The notes under the pieces were generated by a model, which saw only the letters and a program-made list of their open reading frames with translations, was not told the origin of the DNA and made no database searches. A stretch of DNA of 64,000 bases from Platerodrilus igneus (lineage: Eukaryota; Arthropoda; Insecta; Coleoptera; Lycidae), in the NCBI GenBank assembly GCA_036346225.1, contig JARFIW010000593.1:1-64000 (forward strand). The letters are read 5' to 3'. Position 1 is the first letter of the stretch. The number at the start of each line of letters is the position of its first letter. A program made the translations under genes and the position numbers. This document shows positions 1 through 10,013 of this stretch, one piece after another.

Positions 1-404
1 AATCCATGTAGCTGCAGTTTTGTTGTTGTACTTGTGTAAATATGCGATTTTGACTTTGTGGATGAGGTGTATAAATTATGAGCAAAAAGGATAAACTGGG
101 GAGAAAAGTTTCTGATCGAATATTTAATTTGAGTTATTTTCATTTTATTTGATGTGGAAATTTATGTTTAGAAATGTTTTATGGCATCTGTTACTAAGTA
201 CAAGGTAAGAGGGTCTTTTTGATTATTGGTGTGCATAATTAGCACGAAAAAATAGGTTTTACTATGAGCTCTTAATAAAACAAGGTGAGAGTAAGAAATG
301 TGTTGAAGTCCTATTACTTTTTTTTGTTGTATTGAAATTAATTGGATATGTTCTATTAAGATAAATATTGATCTTGAATTATACTGTTTATGGAGTATTT
401 TGAA
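1..404. other. Left flank, no gene seen
   Basis: AT-rich sequence outside the Polinton derivative. I see no open frame with family resemblance, no RNA gene and no clear repeat. It ends at the ATGGGA target-site duplication. Confidence 0.5.
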
Positions 405-410
405 ATGGGA
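405..410. repeat. Left 6-bp target-site duplication (ATGGGA)
   Basis: ATGGGA lies immediately before the terminal AGTAGGTAGG and recurs immediately after the other terminus at 24806-24811. A 6-bp duplication is what Polinton/Maverick integrases are known to produce. Confidence 0.85.
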
Positions 411-423
411 AGTAGGTAGGTAA

Positions 424-503
424 GGCCGGTCCTAATTCAAAACGCGACAGACGTATTTTCCATGTGTAGAATACGTCTGTCACGTTTTGAATTAGGATCG
501 GCC
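424..503. repeat. Terminal hairpin inside the left terminus
   Basis: An 80-bp near-perfect palindrome lies 13 bp inside the element end. GGCCGGTCCTAATTCAAAAC pairs with a mirror copy ending at 503 around a short centre. It recurs at 24713-24792. The segment GTTTTGAATTAGGATCGG is reused several times further in. Confidence 0.8.
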
Positions 504-910
504 CTATATAATTTCAATGTAAAATAGTCGTGAAAACATTTCAATGTAAAATAGTTGTGAAAACATGAATTCTTATATACTTTCAATGAAAGATATTTCA
601 AAACACACGTATGTTGAAAAATAAGTGCAGAGAAGAATGTGTGTAGCTGTTTTGAATTCGGTTTTCTAGCGAGAAGTTACACGTGCACCGTTTTGAATTA
701 GGATCGGCGTTATACACTTTTAATGTAAAATGTGAAAATCTAAATTCTTTTCAAATGTAAAATACTTATGGGCACGTTTTGAATTAGGATCGACTTTATA
801 TTACTTTTAATGGAACATACATACTTCAAAACACACGTATGTTGAAAAATGTAAGTGCAGAGAAAATGTGTGTAAATGTATTGAATTTGGTTTTCTAGCT
901 AGAAGTTATA
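504..910 (+). repeat. Subterminal repeat cluster, left
   Basis: Short modules alternate here. CGTTTTGAATTAGGATCG occurs near 483, 692 and 776. A module of about 80 bp beginning CAAAACACACGTATGTTG and ending GGTTTTCTAGC occurs at about 599-675 and 831-900. TTTCAATGTAAAATAGT is repeated near 510 and 539. No open reading frame is visible. Such arrays could be integrase-binding or replication sites, which is inference. Confidence 0.7.
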
Positions 911-946
911 AAGTATGACAGATGCAAAATATCGCATTCAAGTCAA

Positions 947-1165
947 TTGTGTTTAATTAAAGTGGATTCTGATTTGTTTAGAGGCTGCAAATACACATGG
1001 GCCGGTTTCAATTCAAAATGTGTTCACTCTTGTGATAGGTTGAAAAGTGGGTTGGCAAAGTACGCAGATGGTGGTAATCTGCTATATAAGGAGATTGCTC
1101 CTAATATTAATTTAATTAGTCGAAGTTTACTGCATATATTTACATACAAACATGTATATAATTGA
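947..1165 (+). CDS. Small open frame of 72 codons, unknown
   Basis: A 72-residue open frame lies just upstream of the better supported gene at 1152 and overlaps its start. The identical peptide is present in the opposite arm at 23994-24212. The arms are so similar that this conservation means little. It has several cysteines (GCKYTW, CVHSC) but no motif I recognise. It may be a spurious frame or an upstream piece of the neighbouring gene. Confidence 0.2.
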   Translation: MCLIKVDSDLFRGCKYTWAGFNSKCVHSCDRLKSGLAKYADGGNLLYKEIAPNINLISRSLLHIFTYKHVYN

Positions 1166-1350
1166 TATTCAGGGATTTAAATACAAGAAAAACGAGTTTG
1201 TGTGCAAAGAAATTGCGGTTTTGGACTTGTTGGAAGGTGTTGTTTGGCATCAAATTTTTAAACTGCCAATGCAGTCTAGTTGTTTGAGTCAAGATCATAT
1301 AAAACATAACAACTGGGTGACAAGGAATCTTCAACGGCTGGAATGGTGTT

Positions 1351-1399
<49 letters not shown>

Positions 1400-1668
1400 C
1401 GCTTTATTTGAAGCAAATTATCCGACCCGGTGAAGAAGTATTTGTGAAGGGTCTAGAAAAGAAGAAATTGATTGAAACCTATCTAATGCAAAAAAACGTT
1501 GTAACTGATATGCTTGCACGAGGTTGTCCTAAGCTATCGGAGTTAAAAATCAACAACCGTTTAAAATATAACATCCATTGTTGTAGACACAGCAATAATA
1601 ATCTGCAATGTGCAAAACAAAATACCTTGTTATTAAAAGAATGGCTTGATAATAATAAAAAACAATAG
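1152..1668 (+). pseudogene. Unnamed Polinton-associated gene, left copy A (broken)
   Basis: The peptide starts MYIIDIQGFKY and continues through VCKEIAVLDL, IFKLP and WVTRN. After the TA tract it reads GEEVFVKGLEKKKLIETY, then GCPKLSELKINNR and a Cys/His-rich end (CCRHSNNNLQCAKQ, LLKEWL). I recall this order of motifs from unnamed proteins scattered in arthropod genomes but cannot name a function. The N-terminal acidic DIQGF pattern could suggest an RNase H-fold nuclease, which is weak inference. The frame breaks near 1326-1400 because of a 25-bp deletion and a 45-bp TA expansion. The right-arm copy keeps the missing residues (HGLSWDESS). Confidence 0.6.
1354..1398. repeat. TA microsatellite
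   Basis: About 45 bp of pure AT repeats lie inside copy A of the unnamed gene. The matching place in the right arm (near 23775) has only a short TATATAT, so expansion happened in this arm alone. Confidence 0.95.
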
Positions 1669-1714
1669 AAAGATTGTGTCTGTATTATTTATTTTAATAT
1701 AATTTTACAATGTT

Positions 1715-1855
1715 TGCAAGCAAATTATCCGACCCGGTGAAGAAGTATGTGTGAAGGGTATAGAAAAGAAGAAATGGATGGAAACCTATCTATTGCAAAA
1801 ACAAAATACTTTGTTATTAAAAGAATGGTTTGATAATAATAAAAAACGATAGAAA
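1715..1855 (+). pseudogene. Short partial duplicate of the unnamed gene
   Basis: This repeats the GCAAATTATCCGACCCGGTG segment and the Lys-rich stretch, then jumps to the C-terminal LLKEW part and lacks the middle. It sits 50 bp after copy A. The frame is broken and it is not expected to encode a product. A mirror copy lies at 23323-23457. Confidence 0.6.
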
Positions 1856-4470
1856 AGATTGTGTATGTATTATTATTGTAGTCAGTAAGAAATTCTTTAA
1901 TGCTGATGTCTGCAGAAAAAACAATTAAACTCAGACAGCACGAATGGGACTCTCAACCCTGAAAGCAATTATAATTGATCAACGCAATAGCTCTTTACTG
2001 GTTTTACAACATTTAACAAATTGTACAGATATCTCAAAAAATTTGCCAAAGACAGACAAACAGATAGGCAGACTGACTGCACCAATTTTCTCATTCTCGC
2101 TTTTAAAGAATAACAAGTCGTAGTTATTTAAATCGCGAACTCAGTTTATCTGCAAGAAATATATAAACGTGGAAATTTATGAAATGCTCCAACTTTAAAA
2201 AAAGCCACTATCATTATTCTTTCCTGACGAAAGATACTTTTAACAAAAGTTTTCATTTTTTTTTTATTTGTTCTATAGAACACAACTACAACTTGACAAT
2301 AAAGATTGTGCGATTATCACACACTTATCTTGAGTATATATAAAGATATTAAACAATAAGAACAGCAGAAAATTCAACCCATGTCAGACAGCTTTTTTCT
2401 TGTCAACGATGGTCTAGTCTAATGCTTCTTCAGCATTTGCATTTTCATATTTACGTACTGAAGGCAACTCTGCAATTTTAGATCACATTCATTTCTAATT
2501 TCAATTACAAAAAATATGAAAGCATCTATTTGAAATGCATTTCTAACTTTAATCGCAAAAAAATGAGAGCATCTATTCGAAATATGCACTCAGATTAAAA
2601 GTCAAAAATTGTTTTACACCGTTCTGTAAACTGAGATTACGTAGTTATTAAATCGGGAGTAATGTGAAATGAAACACACAATGTATTTTTCTTTATTGTA
2701 ATCTATAAAATACATATATATAATGTTATGTACTCTAGAATAAACATACTATAATTCACTTAAGTTCCCAAATATAAAAGAACAGTTCTAACTCACTCCA
2801 ACTCTGAACGGTTAAAAAAAATATTGCATTATCAATTCTATGAGGGCTGTCTTCTTCATCTTTGACGCGCGGTCGTTTCTGGTTGTTCTTCTTCGTGTTA
2901 ACTAAAAAAAAGATTCAAATGAATATTATATCAAGTAAATGCATTAAGAAAATTAAATCTATATATTAAGCTAACGAATACATACTCTGTATTGGTGTCA
3001 TTAGGTCGTACGTTGCAATTGGTAGATCTGCTCACGGCGTCAACGATTTTTTTACCAGTACTTAATTTGGATTGACTATAAACTACTCAATAATTTTAGC
3101 CCAATCACTATCATTATTCTTTCCTGACAAGGACAATTTTTTTTAAAAAAAAAAGGTTTTCATTTTTGATTTGTTCTATAGAACACACAACTACAACTTG
3201 ACAATAAAGATTGAAGGATTATCACACACACACATATCTTGAGTATATAAGGATATTAAACAACAAGAACAGCAGAAAATTCAACTCATGTAAGCAAGAA
3301 TTTAATGCTAAGGTATTGTCTAGATAGCAATTGTAGCAAAATATGAAATCTATAGAAAATTTAATAAAGCCAGTCATGTATAAATTTTTTTTAATGCTGA
3401 CATCCACAGGAAAAATAAAAAGCGAGAAATTTAATGCTAACATCAACAGAATAATAAATAAATCCACTTAGTCAGCATTAATGGAAGACCGGTCTGGCTT
3501 GAAACTGTGCACGCAGATATACCATATTTTAAAATTAAAGTTGTCAATTGCAAAACAAAAAAATTAAATTTTACCTAGAAATCATTTTGAAATATTTACT
3601 TTTTTTTCAGTACAACTGAAAGAACTTGACTTTTATACATTTTTTTAATCGATATCATAGACTTTTTTCTATACTGTTGGTAAAAAATCTACGTGAAGTA
3701 TTTATATTAAATAATAAACTGACCTGTTAGAAAAAATTAAAAATTTGCATCGTTTTCTGAAAAAAAATTGCGTACTTTTTCAGTACAACTGAAAGAACTT
3801 GAGTTTATACATTTTTTAATCGATATCAGACTGTACAGAAACAGTAATGTTTAATTATATCAGTCAAAAACATGATGTGTTTACTATTAAACAAAACAAA
3901 ATTGTTCTTAATCCAAGTGATGATAAAAGAATTCTTAGTACCTCAACCACTGATATATACGACCAGCGAGTACTGTGTTAAAAATTGTTTTCGTTGCAGA
4001 AATTAACATCAATTCCCGTCAATATTACTGTATTAGTCGATTAAGGCATGAGTTAATTTTTTTACAACGTTTCTTTTTATTCGCTTAGGGCAATGCAGAT
4101 AAGAAGTTAGAATTGAACACATTTTTTTATAATAAAATAAACCTTGATACAAAATCACATTCAGTTTTACTGAAAAGTATAGGTACTGCTCAGCAGAAAT
4201 AATGAATTACATTCATTGACTGAAAAGAAATTGCAAGAAGGCGCATAATAAAACCTAAATTAGATTAATTTCGTTTTATATTACTGCTAGCATAATTTAT
4301 TTTCCATAAAAAATTAACAAAAATTGACTTTATATGCATATATAGGGATATAGTAATTTGTGCGGGTTTATGTTTTACGCTAATCATGCTGAATAAGAAA
4401 AATTCTTTAGTACTATCAACGTACTGGAAAATGTTTTTCTTAATATCGGGTTTTTAAAAAAACCATGAGT
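1856..4470. other. Arm sequence without a recognisable gene
   Basis: This is non-coding arm DNA made of short dispersed repeats. Two direct copies of about 190 bp lie at 2205-2392 and 3108-3296; both contain ATTCTTTCCTGAC, TTGTTCTATAGAACAC and ACAGCAGAAAATTCAAC. A 50-bp module (CAGTACAACTGAAAGAACTT followed by TTAATCGATATCA) occurs at about 3606-3656 and 3779-3829. The motif AATGCTGA(C/T)(A/G)TC recurs near 1900, 3395 and 3430. I see no RNA gene. Confidence 0.6.
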
Positions 4471-4725
4471 GCGTGTAAATTATAATATTTTTCTTTAGAT
4501 TAATTTTTCGTTCAAAATTTGCTTTGTTTTATTTAAAATATTTCATATAATCATAATAAAAAAATAGCGCTGTAATGATAGTGTGTATTTTCTGTACACA
4601 TCATAAATCAAAGGTCGTATAAAACATTTTTATTATTATACTGCAAACAAGAATTTTTTTTAAGTAAACGCAACTGAATGAAAAAAATGATGTTGTATGC
4701 TAATTCCTTTTGCAGTTGTTTTGCT

Positions 4726-4807
4726 CAGAGTTGCCTTCAGTATGTAAATATTGGAAATGCTTGCATAGCGAATTGTTTGTCATAGTTACGTACTGAAGGC
4801 AACTCTG
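4726..4807. repeat. Stem-loop of arm module
   Basis: CAGAGTTGCCTTCAGTATGT (4726-4745) is followed 40 bases later by its inverted copy ending at 4807, a stem of about 22 bp. One side of the stem also occurs alone near 2455. The mirror is near 10308-10390. The function is unknown. Confidence 0.7.
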
Positions 4808-5068
4808 CAATTTTTTAGATCGCATGCACGATTCAAGCTTGAAAATCGTCTTGAATAAAAACGTAAATATAGGAGATTTTTTAACAATTGCATTCAAAGC
4901 AATTCGCTATGCAATTATTTTGATTTGTATGCTATTTCTTTTACAGTTGTTTTTGCTTAAGCGTTTTTCCGTAAAACTCAGCTGAATGAAAAAATTATGT
5001 GAGATTGTTGTTATTGGAAAATTAAAATTCAGTATTAATTTTTCTGATGATGAACGTGCTTTGTTCAG

Positions 5069-5280
5069 GCAAGAAACGGCTGGAATGGTGTTATCATATA
5101 TATAGAGCTTTATTTGAATCAAATTATCCGACCGGTGAAGAAGTATTTGTGAAGGGTTTAGAAAATAAGAAATTGATTGAAACCTTCACAAGTACGCATT
5201 TTTTCGTTTTGGATTTATCTAAAAATAGGATACCTTTCAATCTACCCGAGTTTAACTATATTAGCATAAATGTATTGTAG
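5069..5280 (+). pseudogene. Unnamed gene, left copy B (3' part, different tail)
   Basis: This copy starts at the same internal point as the other partial copies (ACGGCTGGAATGGTG) and encodes RALFESNYPTGEEVFVKGLE. It then diverges after KKLIETF into a different tail with FVLDLSKNRIPFNLPEF, ending at a stop at 5280. It lacks the Cys/His-rich end. In the mirror copy (9783-10033) the TA tract is expanded to about 47 bp. Confidence 0.5.
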
Positions 5281-5477
5281 AGAAAATAGTAGTAGTAACC
5301 GTTCTGTTTAAAAATCCAGTTTGTTATTGTTTAAAGATGAGTTAGCATAAGGTTGATGAGTATGTTTTCAATATTAACAATTGCATTGCGAAGTAAACTT
5401 TTTCACGCACGTTCAGTATTTCACTATTCATTTTACATTTTAATTAAATAAATGCAGTCCTAACGATTGTAGAAACA

Positions 5478-5790
5478 ACGGCTGGAATAGTGTTATCATA
5501 TATAGCGCTTTATTTGAAACAAATTATCCGACCCGGTGAAGAAGTATTTGTGAAGGGTTTAGAAAAGAAGAAATTGATTGCAACCTATATATAATGCAAA
5601 AACATTGTAACTGATATGCTTACACTAGGTTGTCCTAAGCTATCGGAGTTAAAAATCAACAATCGTTTAAAATATAACATCCATTGTTGTAGACACCGCA
5701 ATAATAATCTGCAATGCACAAAAACAAAATACCTTTTTTTTATTAAAAGAATGGCTTGATAATAATAAAAAAACAATAGAAAGATTTTGT
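5478..5790 (+). pseudogene. Unnamed gene, left copy C (broken)
   Basis: It begins at the same breakpoint (ACGGCTGGAATAGTG) and contains the PGEEVFVKGLEKKKLI stretch, the GCPKLSELK segment and the Cys/His-rich end. Frameshifts lie near 5590 and 5710. It directly abuts a truncated integrase fragment on the opposite strand. Mirror copy: 9283-9592. Confidence 0.55.
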
Positions 5791-5794
5791 CTGT

Positions 5795-5925
5795 GTTTAC
5801 TAATCCTCACACTGTCTTTAATTGAATATTTTTGGTATTTTGGTTGCAAGTTTGATGTGGGTAAATGATGATTTAAGAATAGTTTTTTTCATTTGATTTA
5901 TCAACTTTTACTAAAAGTGCGTGTA
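5795..5925 (-). pseudogene. Integrase C-terminal fragment
   Basis: A short minus-strand piece encodes KYSIKDSVRISKH, matching the more complete integrase at 6955-7075. It stops abruptly at both sides (next to copy C, and at a junction with GTGCGTGTAAAAATT), so it is a duplicated fragment. The mirror copy is at 9153-9273. Confidence 0.6.
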
Positions 5926-6284
5926 AAAATTAATAAACAACATTGACGGTTTTACTCTGAGACATTTTTTCAAAACTTGCTTTAATTTTTAATAAAATTT
6001 TTTATATATAATCATAAAAAATAGCGCTGTAATGATGGTGTATTTTCTGTACACACAGCATAAATCAAAGGTAGTATAAAAAACATTTGATTACTATACT
6101 GCAAGCAAGCAAATTTTTTCAGTAAACGCAGCTGAATGAAAAATAAGGTTAATGAGTATGTTTTTTTTTTCAATATTAACAATTTCATTGTCGAAGTAAA
6201 CTTTTTTTCACGCACGTTCAGTATTTCACTATTCATTTTACATTTTAATTAAATAAATGTAGTCCTAACGATTGTAGAAACAAC

Positions 6285-6640
6285 GGCTGGAATGAAGTTA
6301 TCATATAGCGCTTTATTTGAAGCAAATTATCCGACCCGGTGAAGAAGTATTTGTGAAGGGTTTAGAAAATAAGAAATTGATTGAAACCTATCTAATGCAA
6401 AACATTGTAACTGATATGCTTGCACTAGGTTGTCCTAAGCTATCGGAGTTAAAAATCAACAATCGTTTAAAATATAACATCCATTGTTATAGACACAGCA
6501 ATAATAATCTGCAATGCGCAAAACAAAAGAAAGATTTTGTCTGTATTATTTATTTTAATATAAGAATGGTTATATAATAATAAAAAAAAAACAATAGAAA
6601 AATTTTGTCTGTATTATTTATTTTAATATAATTTTACAAT
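6285..6640 (+). pseudogene. Unnamed gene, left copy D (3' part, open frame)
   Basis: This is the best preserved partial copy. The frame from about 6317 reads PGEEVFVKGLENKKLIETY, QNIVTDMLALGCPKLSELK and CYRHSNNNLQCAKQ, then runs into a diverged tail and stops at 6577. It lacks the N-terminal third seen in copy A (DIQGF to WVTRN) and begins at the same ACGGCTGGAATG breakpoint as copies B and C. Mirror copy: 8455-8785. Confidence 0.55.
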
Positions 6641-6725
6641 GTTAGCCTTACTAACTATTATTATTATAACAACTTCTAGCAAACATTATTTTTATCGATC
6701 CAGCTATTGTGTACGTTAGAGAAGC

Positions 6726-7625
6726 CTAACCATTTACAAAGACTTTATTTCCCCTCTTTCTTAGGACTTTTTCTACCAGGTAAATTCCTGGATGTTTAAC
6801 CTTTTGCAACTCCATTTCATAAAATGCACCTTTGATTTCTTTTTCGTCTTGATCTTCTAATATATATGTTGACGGATTGGTTACGTTTACCTTTTTAATC
6901 TTAAAAATTTCATTTGACCAGTTTGGCGTGTAACCTTTCGTAAATGCTTCCCTGTGTTTACTAATCCTCACACTGTCTTTTATTGAATATTTTGGTATTT
7001 TGCTTGCAAGTTTGATGTGGGTAAATGATGATTTAAGAATAGTTTTTTCAATTGATTTATCAACTTTTACAGGTTTGACTCCGATAGTATTGTGAACTGT
7101 ATTGTTGTATTGTTTCACAATATCGCTTAAATTTTTATCGAATTGTAAGAACCGTTCAGGTTAAACAAGCGCCACATTTTTCCTTTTAAAGTTCTAATTA
7201 CACGTTCCACAATGCATGCTTTCTTTGTAGAAAAAACACTATAATGGTTTATGCCATATGTCTGCATTAAGGATTGAAACTGTTTGTTATAATATTCTTT
7301 ACCAAAATCAGACTGCAAATTTCTTGGTGGATTTTTAAATTTATTTAAAATTGTTTTCATTGCAGCAGTAACATCAATACCCGTTTTACTTTTAAGTGGT
7401 ACAGCCCATACGTAATTGGAGAAACAATCAATAACTACTAAAATGTATTTAAATCCTTTGTTTGTTTGCGAATATGGTAGCATTTAAATCAAATCGGTCT
7501 GAAGAAGGTCATTTAAACCTTTTTTTACTATCACTTTGCGTCTCTTGAAATTTATTCTTGCTGGTTTATGAAGTTCATTTACTATATGCTCTTTCACTTT
7601 TGATTGAGCAACTATCATAATACTT
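6726..7625 (-). pseudogene. Polinton-type (retroviral-like) integrase, broken
   Basis: Read on the minus strand, the N-terminal part (about 7625-7487) encodes KEHIVNELHKPARINFKRRK and a segment ending LLQTDLI, which leads to the first catalytic Asp. The core (7483-7127) has YILVVIDCFSNYVWAVPLK, then LQSDFGKEYYN (second Asp) and ERVIRTLK (Glu), giving a DDE triad. The C-terminal part (7118-6726) has VRISKHREAFTKGYTPNW and a chromodomain-like YLVEKVLRKRGNKVFVNG that ends early. Frame breaks lie near 7485 and 7120. This type catalyses strand transfer of element ends and is typical of Polintons. Only the C-terminal part is duplicated in the right arm (7946-8338). Confidence 0.8.
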
Positions 7626-7928
7626 TTTTTTCTAATCAGGATTTATTAAATACAATTAATAAATACTTCCATGTTTGAATGTCGTGGGCCCACTTGCTTT
7701 GAAAGGAACTTTTAATATAAAATCAAGAAAGATTGTGGTATTGTTTATAAGTCCGGAACCGGAGCAAACGTTGAACACCCTCCTTTAAGTGGATCATGAT
7801 TGTTTATATTTACCTTCAAGTGTAAAACTTCTTGGATTGCCCAACCTGAATCCTTTTCGCTAAATTCCTATAATCGCTTCGAAATCTTGTCTAATAGGTT
7901 CTCCTTATACCACCGCTTGAAATTGGTA
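7137..7928. other. Asymmetric centre (loop) of the palindrome
   Basis: This 0.79-kb stretch has no inverted counterpart. The arms meet it at TTTTTATCG (left) and GGTAAAAATTTAAG (right). It carries the catalytic part of the integrase and a fragment of another Polinton protein, all on the minus strand, so it reads as a continuation of the left arm's coding strand. Confidence 0.75.
7787..7928 (-). pseudogene. Fragment of a Polinton polymerase-region protein
   Basis: The minus strand from about 7928 reads FKRWYKENLLDKISKRL, one stop, then EFSEKDSGWAIQEVLHLKVN and INNHDPLKGG before a stop near 7787. The pattern W-Y-x-E-N then SGW, L-x-V-N-I-N and P-L-x-G is one I associate with the N-terminal region of Polinton family-B DNA polymerase or its neighbouring protein. 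That assignment is from memory and moderate. The C-terminus is absent and integrase sequence follows after about 160 bases. Confidence 0.45.
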
Positions 7929-7945
7929 AAAATTTAAGCAATATT

Positions 7946-8338
7946 GTGAAACAATACAACAATACAGTTCACAATACTATCGGAGTCAAACCTGTAAAAG
8001 TTGATAAATCAAATGAAAAAACTATTCTTAAATCATTATTTACCCACATCAAACTTGCAAGCAAAATACCAAAATATTCAATTAAAAACAGTGTGAGGAT
8101 TAGTAAACACAGGGAAGCATTTACGAAAGGTTACACGCCAAACTGGTCAAATGAAATTTTTAAGATTAAAAAGGTAAACGTAACCAATCCGTCAACATAT
8201 ATATTAGAAGATCAAGACGAAAAAGAAATCAAAGGTGCATTTTATGAAATGGAGTTGCAAAAGGTTAAACATCCAGGAATTTACCTGGTAGAAAAAGTCC
8301 TAAGAAAGAGGGGAAATAAAGTCTTTGTAAATGGTTAG
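7946..8338 (+). pseudogene. Integrase C-terminal fragment, right arm
   Basis: An open frame of 130 codons is nearly identical to the minus-strand 6726-7118 frame (a few substitutions, such as SIEK versus SNEK and SIKD versus SIKN). It holds the post-catalytic region (VRISKHREAFTKGYTPNW) and the start of a chromodomain-like segment (YLVEKVLRKRGNKVFV). No catalytic core precedes it because the arm ends at 7929. Confidence 0.8.
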
Positions 8339-8454
8339 GCTTTTCTAACGTACACAATAGCTGGATCGATAAAAATAATGTTTGCTAGAAGTTGTTATAA
8401 TAATAATAGTTAGTAAGGCTAACATTGTAAAATTATATTAAAATAAATAATACA

Positions 8455-8785
8455 GACAAAATTTTTCTATTGTTTTTTTTTTTATTATTATATAACCATT
8501 CTTATATTAAAATAAATAATACAGACAAAATCTTTCTTTTGTTTTGCGCATTGCAGATTATTATTGCTGTGTCTATAACAATGGATGTTATATTTTAAAC
8601 GATTGTTGATTTTTAACTCCGATAGCTTAGGACAACCTAGTGCAAGCATATCAGTTACAATGTTTTGCATTAGATAGGTTTCAATCAATTTCTTATTTTC
8701 TAAACCCTTCACAAATACTTCTTCACCGGGTCAGATAATTTGCTTCAAATAAAGCGCTATATGATAACTTCATTCCAGCCGTTGT
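8455..8785 (-). pseudogene. Unnamed gene, right copy D
   Basis: Mirror of 6285-6640. The frame (8712-8488) keeps KGLENKKLIETY, GCPKLSELK and CYRHSNNNLQCAKQ. It is 5'-truncated like its partner. Confidence 0.55.
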
Positions 8786-9152
8786 TTCTACAATCGTTAG
8801 GACTACATTTATTTAATTAAAATGTAAAATGAATAGTGAAATACTGAACGTGCGTGAAAAAAAGTTTACTTCGACAATGAAATTGTTAATATTGAAAAAA
8901 AAAATATACTCATCAACCTTATTTTTCATTCAGCTGCGTTTACTGAAAAAATTTGCTTGCTTGCAGTATAGTAATCAAATGTTTTTTATACTACCTTTGA
9001 TTTATGCTGTGTGTACAGAAAATACACCATCATTACAGCGCTATTTTTATGGTTACATATAAAAAATTTTATTAAAAATTAAAGCAAGTTTTGAAAAAAT
9101 GTCTCAGAGTAAAACCGTCAATGTTGTTTATTAATTTTTACACGCACTTTTA

Positions 9153-9273
9153 GTAAAAGTTGATAAATCAAATGAAAAAAACTATTCTTAAATCATCATT
9201 TACCCACATCAAACTTGCAACCAAAATACCAAAAATATTCAATTAAAGACAGTGTGAGGATTAGTAAACACAG
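9153..9273 (+). pseudogene. Integrase C-terminal fragment (duplicate), right arm
   Basis: Mirror of 5795-5925, encoding KYSIKDSVRISKH followed by unrelated sequence. It is a truncated duplicate with no catalytic residues. Confidence 0.55.
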
Positions 9274-9282
9274 ACAAAATCT

Positions 9283-9592
9283 TTCTATTGTTTTTTTATT
9301 ATTATCAAGCCATTCTTTTAATAAAAAAAAGGTATTTTGTTTTTGTGCATTGCAGATTATTATTGCGGTGTCTACAACAATGGATGTTATATTTTAAACG
9401 ATTGCTGATTTTTAACTCCGATAGCTTAGGACAACCTAGTGCAAGCATATCAGTTACAATGTTTTTGCATTATATATAGGTTTCAATCAATTTCTTCTTT
9501 TCTAAACCCTTCACAAATACTTCTTCACCGGGTCGGATAATTTGTTTCAAATAAAGCGCTATATATGATAACACTATTCCAGCCGTTGTTTC
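9283..9592 (-). pseudogene. Unnamed gene, right copy C
   Basis: Mirror of 5478-5790 with the same frame breaks. It ends at the shared CCAGCCGT breakpoint (minus-strand ACGGCTGG). Confidence 0.5.
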
Positions 9593-9782
9593 TACAATCG
9601 TTAGGACTGCATTTATTTAATTAAAATGTAAATGAATAGTGAAATACTGAACGTGCGTGAAAAAGTTTACTTCGGCAATGCAATTGTTAATATTGAAAAC
9701 ATACTCATCAACCTTATGCTAACTCATCTTTAAACAATAACAAACTGGATTTTTTAAACAGAACGGTTACTACTACTATTTT

Positions 9783-9962
9783 TCTCTACAATATATTTAT
9801 GCTAATATAGTTAAACTCGGGTAGATTGAAAGGTATCCTATTTTTAGATAAATCCAAAACGAAAAAAATGCGTACTTGTGAAGGTTTCAATCAATTTCTT
9901 ATTTTCTAAACCCTTCACAAATACTTCTTCACCGGGTCGGATAATTTGATTCAAATAAAGTG

Positions 9963-10013
<51 letters not shown>

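Larger units (their letters stand above)
4470..7075 (+). repeat. Degenerate tandem duplication inside the left arm
   Basis: Two units have the same module order. Unit 1 (about 4470-5925): a segment with TAGCGCTGTAATGAT and TCTGTACACA, then TTTCACGCACGTTCAGTATT, then an unnamed-gene copy, then an integrase C-terminal piece. Unit 2 (about 5910-7075) repeats that order. Unit 2 has lost the stretch between the first two modules, and unit 1 has lost sequence between the gene copy and the integrase piece. The right arm carries the mirror image. Confidence 0.65.
411..7136 (+). repeat. Left arm of the giant inverted repeat
   Basis: This 6.7-kb arm is the reverse complement of 7929-24805 once Gypsy-1 is removed. 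Corresponding points are 424/24792, 1152/24007, 4141/21013 and 7136/7929. The arms differ by scattered substitutions, homopolymer indels, three differently expanded TA tracts and a 25-bp deletion near 1326. Confidence 0.9.

Noticed and set aside
1152..1433. Protein with Ile-Tyr repeats (also at 9844-10059, 26475-26640 and 60536-60733)
   Set aside because: The repeats are translations of TA microsatellites, not protein sequence.
2205..3300. CRISPR-like direct repeats in the arms
   Set aside because: Only two copies, long and imperfect, without regular spacers, in a eukaryotic transposon.
8829..9062. 77-codon frame in the right arm, with a 74-codon mirror at 6012-6236
   Set aside because: It covers the non-coding X/Y modules that occur several times with frame-disrupting indels, and no motif is present.
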